Shown here one piece after another: positions 46,494 to 56,600 of a stretch of DNA of 64,000 nt. The number at the start of each line of letters is the position of its first letter. Position 1 is the stretch's first letter. Source of the stretch: Symsagittifera roscoffensis (lineage: Eukaryota; Xenacoelomorpha; Acoela; Convolutidae). The notes under the pieces were generated by a model. It saw nothing but the letters and a program-made list of their open reading frames with translations, was not told the origin of the DNA and did not search any database. The stretch covers positions 42,185,649 to 42,249,648 of the forward strand of contig NC_087068.1 of NCBI RefSeq assembly GCF_963678635.1. The letters are read 5' to 3'. A program made the position numbers and the translations under genes.

Positions 46494-46554
46494 AGACCCT
46501 TCACCGTTAGTGTGAATTGTCAAATAAGTGCCTTAACTTCAATCCGGAGGGGTC
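46494..46554 (+). repeat. ~60-nt inverted-repeat unit 6
   Basis: The left arm AGACCCTTCACCG faces CCGGAGGGGTCT. It is the shortest of the series and the last before the motif occurs only as the right arm. Confidence 0.65.
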
Positions 46555-46684
46555 TAGGAAAGGACCCTATACCCTTCCCAGTTAATTCAAACAGCATAAT
46601 AGCAACGCAGAACGTATCCGGAGGGGTATAAGCTGAAATTAAGAAAACTACAAAAAGCTACTTTAACAGAGCTAAGGGCTCCGA

Positions 46685-46890
46685 AGTCAGAGGGGTCCGA
46701 ATCCGGAGGGGTCTACTTTCCACAAAACCGGAGGGGTCCGAATCCGGAAGGGTCTTATAGTCGCTAATTCGGAGGGGTCCAAATCCGGAGGGGTCTACTA
46801 TTAACTAACTCGGAGGGGTCCCAATCCGGAGGGGTCTATATTCTGACAGTCCGGAAGGGTCCTATTTGTGCCAATCCGGAGGGGTATTAT
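46685..46890 (+). repeat. 41-bp tandem array of paired CCGGAGGGGTC motifs
   Basis: The consensus AATCCGGAGGGGTCTA falls at 46,703, 46,744, 46,785 and 46,826, exactly 41 bp apart, with a final one at 46,876. Each of the first four is preceded about 15 bp upstream by a second copy of the motif. The segments between motifs are variable, so the motif itself appears to be what is conserved. Confidence 0.85.
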
Positions 46891-47665
46891 TTTATTAAGG
46901 ACTTAGGTAAACGAAAGAAAGACTAAAGAGCGAGAGGTATTAGGTTATTAATACACAGGCTAGGTATCAGTGACTGCACTGGTAACTTGCCTCTCAAAAA
47001 GAACCAGACTAACACAAAACAGGTCCGAACTCGGATATTCGCGACACTAAGTCTAAATTAAAAAGAGCGTGACTCATTGGTGTGGATTGAAACATAATAC
47101 GTTTTTGGGGAAAGTGACTGCCCTGAGGATTTTAGTAGGTCTAGCTCGGGCAGTCCGAAGGCAGATAGGTAACACAGTACTCGGTGGGTGCAATAGACGC
47201 CCACTTGAGAAAATAACTGCCTTCAAAGTTTTGTCTGTTTGGTGCAGCACCAAGCAGGGAAAGCTTTTTCTTTAAAAGACAAGTTCGACTATTGTACTGC
47301 AACCGACTAAGAGTACAAGACACATACGTTTTTTTAATATATACATTCATATTGTGTCAATATATATTTTTTTGTTTTTTGATTTTAAATCAACCTAAAC
47401 TGTGCTTGATTGGGTAGTGAGTACACTATCTTTTAAATTGACTGATAACATCATATTGTGCTAGTTTCCAGATCTTTGGACCGATAATCGGCTATTGTGA
47501 ATAAATTTTATACAAACTGTACTCTGACAACATACAGGGATTCGTGGTCACTATTTAATAGAATCTGGTGAAATTTATTGTGTTGTGTCATTATTATTGT
47601 TAATAAAACTATAAGGTCTCTAGCAATTGAGTCAAGAGTAGGCATAGGAAAGTGACAAATAAAGA

Positions 47666-50600
47666 ATGAGTTTAGACAAGTCAAGGATACCAAAACGAGG
47701 TAATAGCTCTAGGAAATTCATACCTGAAAAGCAAAGAAAAACGATGACCGATCCTTTTGTGGATTGGATCAAGCGAACCCGGTCCGATAAAGAGGGGACG
47801 GTTTCAGGCAGAATGGTTGAAACGAGAAGTCAAAAGACCTCAGAAGAGCGAAGAGAACTGTTAGAAGTGGAGGTCAATACGGACCATACCATGAACGACA
47901 ACCAGGGAGTAAATGGACTGGAAGGGAGAGGCAGAAGGCTGGCGAGTGAGTCTACTCCGGTAGAACAAGGCCATGATTTCGCCACTTCCACCGGGACATT
48001 GGATCGCGAGGAGATGTCGGAACTGTCCGACATCTCAACTGAAGTAACGGGGACTAGAAGATCTCCGACAGACAACACTATGATGGCAGGCGGAATGGGG
48101 AAACAAACAACGTCATCATCATTCTCAGAAAGAATGAAGAACACCTTCGGAAACATCTTTCCATTCAGCATGGGAGGAGGAGCAGGAAACGATGGGGAGT
48201 CCCAGGAGGAAGAGGATGAAGAGGAGAAAGGGGACTTTGGATCTCAAGTCAGTCTCAATAGTTCGATCCAGGAGAGTGAGGCACACGTCGGAAGAGAGAC
48301 TGGAACCATGGATAAATTTGGTGTAGTGACAACGATAAGCAAAGAGGCAAACACACCGGGCCAGTCGAAGGACTTCGCGATTAGGACAAGTTCGGAGCCA
48401 CAACCTGAAGAGAGTAGAACCAGAGGGCTTGGCAACGCGTTAGCGGATCCTGAAATAGATAATGAAAAGACGTCAAGACAGAGAGTCAAGGCCCGGATCT
48501 CGACCAGCACGAAGCTACCTGGGACCGACAGAGTTACACCACCACTAGTGACGCCACTCATGGATAACGGGGCAGCACTAGAGGAAGCCTTAAACAACAT
48601 AGTGGGCAGTTTAGGAGAACAAAATGAACAGATGTCGATAAGGATGAGTGAACTAGAAAGAGCAGATCACATTGAAAGAGAAAGTCTGCGGGAAGAAATA
48701 AACCGCAACAGACAAGAAGTTGACAGAAGCGAAAAACGCTTGAAAGAAAGAACGGACGAACATATGACGAGGAACTTGTCGCGAATGACAAGAGAAGCGG
48801 AACAGAGGGAGTTACGCTTAAGAGCCGATATGGAGAAGTTAAGAATTCAGCAAGAGCAGTCTCTTGGGTCTCTTGACACAAAGATAGACGCGATGATGGA
48901 GAGGCGAACTCAGGCTATCATGGATAGGTTGGACGGGCTACTAAGCAGCAAGAGTGGACCAAAAGAAGGAGAGCCGAACTCGGGAGGTCCCAGCAGGGAA
49001 CCGAGGGTGAACTTCAATGAACATCAAAGGAGGAAGACGTATGGATCCACTAGAGGCAGGGGCAGTTCATCAGGCTATGCCACAAGGGGTAATACAGCAT
49101 GGGGCCCGAACAGTAGAGCAAGTTCAACGGGGAACAGACAAACCTCGAACGAACGACCAACGCAAAGCACACATGCGACTGGGAGAAGCGTTTCTGGCAA
49201 CATGGGGCATACAAGCCCGAGGAGGAGTCACATGGGCCAAGCGGGAAACGCTCATGGTGATTCGGATTGTAGGGATGTACCGCACACAGAGCCTTCGACA
49301 AGGTGTGAGGACACTCAGGCGGGACACTCAAGGGATGCTACGGCAATGGCCACAACATTTGAACCCCTGAACAGGTCTTTGGAGACATTCCTGACGCGGT
49401 TATCTAGAACCAATGAACGCAGTGAAAAGTCCAGAAGAGTCTTTAAGAAACCAAGATGCTACAAAGACGAATCTGATGGCTGTATTGATACCTGGATAGA
49501 GGTAATGAAGCTGCATTTCGAGGAAGAAGACTTGTCTGAGAGACAGGAATGCAGCGCGCTCACCAGCAACTTAGAAGGGACAGCCCTGAACTGTGTCATG
49601 GCCAAGAAACAGTATCAACGTGACACTGCTGAGAAAATCTTCGAAATCTTATTAAACCGTTTCGGATCAGGGGTGCAGGGGCACCAGGCGATGATGCGCT
49701 TCGAGAAACGGAGGCAGCGGGAAGATGAAACTATAGACAAGTTTCTCGATGATTTGGAAATGCTGAGAAGACGCAGCCAACCGGATGAGTCAAATCGAAG
49801 GATGAACCTGGCCGTAGCCTCAAAATTCATCGATGGTGTGAAAAACGATGAACTTCGTACGATGCTAGCAACGCATTACACACCACTATCAACTAATGCG
49901 CCAACACCGGAGGAGTTGAGACTCAAATCGAAAGAGTATCTATTGCTGAAACCTCCTTCGAGATCTGGATATTACAAGAACAATTATGGCAATTTTAACA
50001 ACGGACCAGCGAACCAAGGGAACCATTGGTACAAACCGAGGGATGATATGGACAAGAGACGTTCTTGTGCTAATTGCAGTTCAACAGACCATCATGTGTC
50101 AGCATGCCCAGCTTACAAACAAGGCATGAAAGCAATAGGCTTTAGCCTCGAAGACGAAGATGCGTCAGAGTTGGATCATGAGGATTTCATGAGAGGAGTA
50201 ATTGCGAAATTTGGCCCGAGGTGTTTCTTTTGCAACTTGGAAGGTCATTTTAAATCAGACTGTCCACAATTCTGGGATGCAGTGGCAGACATCAAGCATC
50301 CAAGGCATGAAGAAGCTTTATCAGGAGTGAAAGCAAGCAAGGCTCGACTTTTAAACGAAGCAGAGGCACGCAGGAAGGACAAACCTCAAGAGCTGGCGGC
50401 AAAGAAAATGCAAGCGGTAACAGGAGAAGCATGTGAACCGGAACCAGCAACTGCGGCCGATGACTTCAAGATCGATTACAAGGCAGCCGCAAAGGATGCT
50501 CTAAATAGAGTACAACAGGAACTGGTGACGAAAGAAATCGAAAAAAAAGTGAAACTTGAACTGGAAAATGAAAAGCTTCAGGAGCAACTGAATACCTTCG

Positions 50601-53600
50601 AAGCAACGGAGTTCGAGGAGACGAAAACACCAAGCAGTTTAGATATGAAACTTAAAGTGATCTCCGGTAAGAGGTTCGGCATGGCGCCGCAGGGAAAGAA
50701 GATACAGTCGATAATCTCAGTGGCTGGACATCAGGTAATAAGAAATTTGAGTGAACCATCAGAGTTCACTTTAATGCATTTGGACACATATGCAGATTAT
50801 CTGAGGCAGGTGGAGCCACGCACTGAGTCGAGAGCTGTGCGAGCACTACTAAAGACGGGTGGCCCTCGCATGAAGAAACTTCATGGACGCTACTTGGAGG
50901 TCTATGGGCCGTATCAAATAATGCTGAACGTGGATGGAATCAGCATCTACACCAGGACTTACATAACAACAGATGATGACCAAATGGGGCAGATCTATTT
51001 GGGTGAAGAGGAACTCAAAGTCCGCAGGATAGGCCATGACGCCATGATGGAACAAGACGCGGTACATATTGGATATGAAGCAGATGTGACAGCACACCTG
51101 CTTGACACCAACGGAACAAAAATCGGAGTCACAGGGCTTCTGGACACAGGCGCGGTGGTAAGTGTGATGCCGATAAAAACCTGGGAGAGAATGGGCTTCA
51201 CGCGGGAAGATCTGATTCCTACGAATCTCCGACTAGCCGCTGCAAATCGAGGAGCTATCTACGTAGCCGGAAGAACACCGGTGACGGTCCTTCACATGGG
51301 AGGACGGAACCTTTGGATGAGCTTCCTGGTGGTAGAGAATCTGGACGACGCCGACCAATTCATCTTGGGCAGAGATTTTGTCAGGAATTTTGACGTGATG
51401 ATTGACTTGAACAACGGTCTAATACGGATTAGAAACCCGGACCGAAAGTATGTTAAGAGACCAATTAATAGGATAATAACAGATGAAAATAAGGTACCAG
51501 TTTTTTTGGACAGAAAAGTAAAGTTACAACCAGGACAAGCTGTAGTAGCAATTTTTAGAATGAGAAATTTAAATTTGTTAAGTGATAGCAAACAGGTTTG
51601 CTTAGTACCGAATCCAAATAGTCAGAGTTCGGTGATTTTAGGCCGGAGCTTCTCGGTAACGCGAAACGGACTGTGTGTCAGTGTGTTGTTGAACACACTG
51701 GACACCACGGTTTCAATCCAGCGTGGAAAGAAGCTTGGTTACGCATTGCCGATGAGGACCGACTATGAAGAGACACAAAACTTGAAGAAATATAGTGTGA
51801 AAGACTGTCCTTATCATGCCAATAAAGATAAAATTTTAGAGAGGATTGATGAATTAAAATCTATTCGTAAATTGTTTTCAATGAAATCCGAAACGGACGA
51901 CGGCTTATCAAGCTGCTCGAATTTTCCGGAACGCCCCTCGTCATATGAACTAGATTCTGACAAACCGGTTTTGCCAGAAATAGAACATTTAAAAGGAAAA
52001 ATAGGTGAGGGAGATTTTGAAAAATTGCGGGACCTCCTAAATCGGAACGCCGAGGTATTTTCAAAACATAAGGCGGACATCGGTTGCTGTAATTTCGTCG
52101 AACACGAAATCGAACTAGAAGAGGGTGCCGTTCCCCATAGGGAAGGCGCAAGGCGAATGACGCCACATAAATCGGAAGCGTGCCGAGCGGAAATAGAAAT
52201 GTTGCTTGAATACGACATGATAGAACCCTCGAAATCACCATGGGCTTGCGGAGTAGTAATGGCGAAAAAGAAAGGGGGGCAGCTTAGATTTTGTTGCGAC
52301 TTTCGTTACTTGAACGCGGTAACGATTAAAGATGCGTACCCGATACCGCGAATAGACGAGAGCCTATCCAAACTTGGTGATGCAAAGTTCTTCACCACAT
52401 TGGACTTGGGTTCTGCCTTCTGGAAGGTTCCTCTGCGAAAGAAGGACAGGGAGAAAACCGGATTCGCGTGCGAATTGGGGTTGTACCAGTGGAAGAGGAT
52501 GCCCTTCGGCTTGTGCAATGCAACAGCAACCTTTCAAAGGCTGATGGCTCAGGCTTTGACAGGAGTGACCAAAAAGTACGGGAATCTCTTGATGTGCTAC
52601 GTGGATGACGTAGTCATAGCGACACAAACCCTGGAGGATCACATTGATCGACTCGATGAGGTCTTCGGATGTATGAAAAGAGCAGGCTTGAAATGCAAAC
52701 CATCGAAATGTGAAATCCTTAGGGATTCGATCAAGTACCTGGGAAGAATGGTGGACCGGCATGGTGTGAGGCCAGATCCAGAAGCAGTAGAGGCTGTGCT
52801 GACATGGAAAGCTCCTAGAACGGACACACAGCTCATGAGCTTCCTAGGGTTTGCCAATTACTACCGAGAATTCATAAAAGGATACGCGGACAAGGTGTAC
52901 CCGATGCAGAAGCTGATGCGCAACAAAGGGAAAAAGTTCGAATGGAACGATGAGGCACAAGTTGCTTTCGAGAACATAAAGCGGGAACTGTGCGAAGCGC
53001 CAGTGCTGGGCATGCCTACAGAAAAGGGCATGTATGTTCTTGACACAGACGCATCGGTGGTGGCCATCTCAGGAATATTGCATCAAGAGCAAGAATGGAA
53101 CGGAAGAACAGTCATCCGTCCCATTGCATACGGCAGCAAGGTCTTGAGTGACACAGAGATGAAATATGGCGCACCGAAAGCAGAAATGTTTGCAGTAGTC
53201 ACCTTCGTCGAAAAGTACCGTGCATACTTGGGGAGCGCTCCCTTCAAGTTACGCGTGGACAACAGAGCGTTATCCTGGTTGAAGACCTACTCGATGGATC
53301 AGAGTTATATTGGTAGATGGATAGTCAGATTGGATGGCTACCATATGATAATCGAACATAGGATGCGTGATAAACATCAGAATGCTGACAGTCTCAGCAA
53401 GAAAACTGAGTTCTATGAAAGATTGGAGCAGAAGCAGGCCAATCAGGCGGAAGTAAAGGAGGGATTCTCGTTTCTGGACAAAGAAACTTATGAAGCGCTT
53501 CCCTTAACGAGATGGTTGGATAAGTCTGGACATCCAATTCCAGGGCATCCTGAGTTACCTGTAGATAAAGCAGCTGAGATAAAGATCCTGTCCAAGGAGG

Positions 53601-56600
53601 ATCCAGTCCCCTTAGATTTGTTGCTGCGCTCGAACCTGGTCCAGCAAGAACTCTCTCGCATGAATATAAACAGCCTCTCATTATTGGATAAAACGGTGGA
53701 AGTCACACCACAAGTAATGCGGATGCTGGGTGGATTGTTAGAAAGAGAAGTGACCAGAGATGACCCCGGGTGGACAGCAGCAGTGGCATCGCTAACAGTC
53801 AGTAAGAAAGTGAAGATCATGCCGTCCAGACAACAGCACGAAGAGAACAAGAGGGATTGTAGGACAATAGTTCAGCAACTAGTATCCTCAATACCCCAAG
53901 AGATTTTAACCAGTACTTCCTACGGACAGAAAGGACGGGAGAGCGGCAAGCAAAAGAAAACTGTCACCTTTGTAGACCGGGATAAAGAGGGTGGAGTTGT
54001 AAAACAAAATCTGCTGCAATACTATTTGTCCGGGGAGAAGGATAAGGAGAAAAACCAGCGATCACAAGATCAACACCCGGGACAAGGAAATTTGTCCGGG
54101 GAGTCTGAGATAGACGAGAAAATTCCTGATGAGAAACAGGACCTAGAGAACAAAGTTTTGTACGGGGAGTTCAGATGGATGCGAAGGAAATACGGACATG
54201 ATCTGGAGGAGCGTGCAGTCTCCAGCACAACACCTTCGACGGATGATAAGTCAGAAAGCTCGAGAATGGAAACCTATTCAGACAGGGATTCGACCTCGGG
54301 ATCGGAACTGTCAGAATTGGCGATACACACGCTACTAGTGGAAACTCGGGCGAGAAACCTGGACAGAGAGGTGTACCAGGATCCTGACAGTGATCGCTAC
54401 CTAATACCAAGCGAAAGAGTCTTTGACAACGCAGCGGATGACTTAGAAACGATAGCGGTATCGAAACGTTCGATAAGCCTGTTGCCGCAGAAAGAGGTAG
54501 TCAGGACTGATCTTCAGCCGTTTCAACAAGAAACACAACCGTTGGCGAAGATTTGGTGCGTTAAGATGGAAGAAGACACACATCAGCCCAACGAGCTGAA
54601 CAGTCAGATGAGAGTCATGAAGACGTACTTGAAGGCGAGATACAGACTCTCGGACCTTCTAAGGGCGCAGAGAAATGATCGCATGACAAGCAACCTAAAA
54701 AGGTGGATAGAAAACGGTGCACCTGACAAAGGTGACCTGGAAGAAGACAGCTATAGGATCCTGAGACAATACTTCATGCAGAAGGAGGGGAGATTATATC
54801 TGAACAAGGACGGGATCGTGGCTTGCAGGAGAAGAGAAGAAGACAAGGTCTTATACAAATATAACGCGATAGTGTTGCCGCAACTCTATCAGACAGAACT
54901 ATTATTCAGGTCGCATGATCAGATGGGCCATCAAGGGATCGACAAAGTGTATCAGAGGATCCTGAAGCGCTTTGAGTGGCCTGGGATGAAAAAGGCATGC
55001 GAGAAATGGGTGACAGCATGTCTGTCATGCCAACAGGTCAAGGATCCTAGGAAGTTGCGATTTCCTTTACAATCAATTGAATCGTCTGAATTCAACGAGG
55101 TGGTGCAGATAGATCACCAGAAGATATGCATGACAGACAGCGGTTACAACCAAGTCTTGGTCATGATAGATCACTTCACGAAGTATGCAGAGGCCGTGCC
55201 CTGCATAACTGCCTCGGCGGAAGAGACATGCGACCACCTGATCAATACGTGGATAGCAAGACACGGATGTCCAATGACGTTTCAATCGGACAATGGAACG
55301 GCTTTCGTAGGCGAGCTTACGAAAGAGCTTATGAGACGGTCACAGGTCGCTCAGGCTCACTCCACGACATACCACCCTCAGACGAATGGCTTAGTAGAAA
55401 GACAGAATAGGACGTTAGTATCGATGCTGAGAGTATACTGTTCCAGGTATATGACCGATTGGGACAGATACCTTCCACAGGTGATGGGAGCTTATAATAG
55501 CACGCAACACTCCACCACTGGAGTCAGTCCACACATGATGCTGACGGGACACGAGAAGTCTTTACCCTTGACATTCTTCTACCCAGAGTATGAGGGAAAG
55601 AAAACATCCCCACAGGTCTACGTGAGGGATGTGATCAGACGCCAACAGGAGTTGAACGACTTGTGTAGACGAAACACTCAGCAGGCACAGGCAAGGCAGA
55701 GGAAAAGATTCGACAAGAAAGCAGCTGGTGCAAAGGCTTACTCGGTGGGAGACTACGTATGGGTATTTCAGAACGTTATACCACCGAAAGGGACAAAAAA
55801 GCTTCTGAAGAAGTGGAGGGGACCCTTCATGATTACAGAGGTGCACCAAGAGGGACGCTTTTATAGACTGAGTACTGGCCGAGCCGCCCACTACGAGAAC
55901 ATCAAGCCACACAATCCATCGACAGAAGACTGGTGTATACCTGCAGACATGGAAGAAGGGGATTATCTAATGATGGATCCTGCTTGTGAGGTCAATGAAA
56001 AAGGCACCAGGGAGAAGAACGATGAAAACGAAGTCGTAGAGGAAGGTACGGATACACCATTGGACCTGGATCCAAACGAACAGATCGAAGCGGACGATGA
56101 AACCTTGCCCTACGCAGAGGAAGATTGGCAGGATTCCGAACAGACAGAGGTTCCCAAGAACATGGAACCAGATCTTCCGTTCACGATGCAGACTCGTCAG
56201 AAAGACGGGACGAGACTAAGAAAGAAATACAATCCTTACGGTGACGACTTTGTAGTGGATAGGATAGATCTAAAGAAAATAGTGGAGGAAGTAGTGGGTT
56301 TAGAGGAAATAACAGTGTCACAGGACATTGGCATAGTCGATGACCACAACGATGAGTGGGTTGACGACTGGTCGAAACCCGAGGTGGAGTTCGACGATGA
56401 GCAACAGCAGTCAAATGAACAAGACCTGACGAACCTGCGTGTCTTAGAGTGGCTGAACGAAATGACATCAGACCCTGAAAAGACCAGCGTTACGATTCAA
56501 GACGTAGATCGCGAAAGCGCGAAATACATTAAGACCGAACGAGATGATCCTTCCTGGGCTGCCCAGGAAGGACAACTTCTCATTCCAGCTTCTAATCTTG

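Larger units (their letters stand above)
43750..47665 (+). other. 5' LTR/leader region of the giant element
   Basis: The sequence from about 43.75 kb to the ORF1 start is richer in G and C than the AT background, lacks long reading frames and is packed with CCGGAGGGGTC-type motifs and inverted repeats. Its position directly before an intact gag-pol frame makes it the LTR plus leader. The 3' LTR lies beyond the window, so the LTR/leader border cannot be placed. I found no convincing tRNA primer-binding site; GGTATCAG near 46,962 is too short a match to initiator tRNA complements to count. Confidence 0.6.

Noticed and set aside
43820-46554. Inverted-repeat units as true tRNA genes
   Set aside because: The ~70-nt length and 7-bp outer stem are tRNA-like, but no consistent A box, B box or anticodon arm could be found across the units.
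46685-46890. CRISPR-like array (short repeats with variable spacers)
   Set aside because: Repeats are 11-16 bp, spacers are about 25 bp and degenerate, and the context is a eukaryotic LTR element with no cas genes.
46955-46975. GGTATCAG as a tRNA primer-binding site
   Set aside because: Only eight bases match, no LTR end can be demonstrated next to it, and it lies about 700 bp before ORF1.
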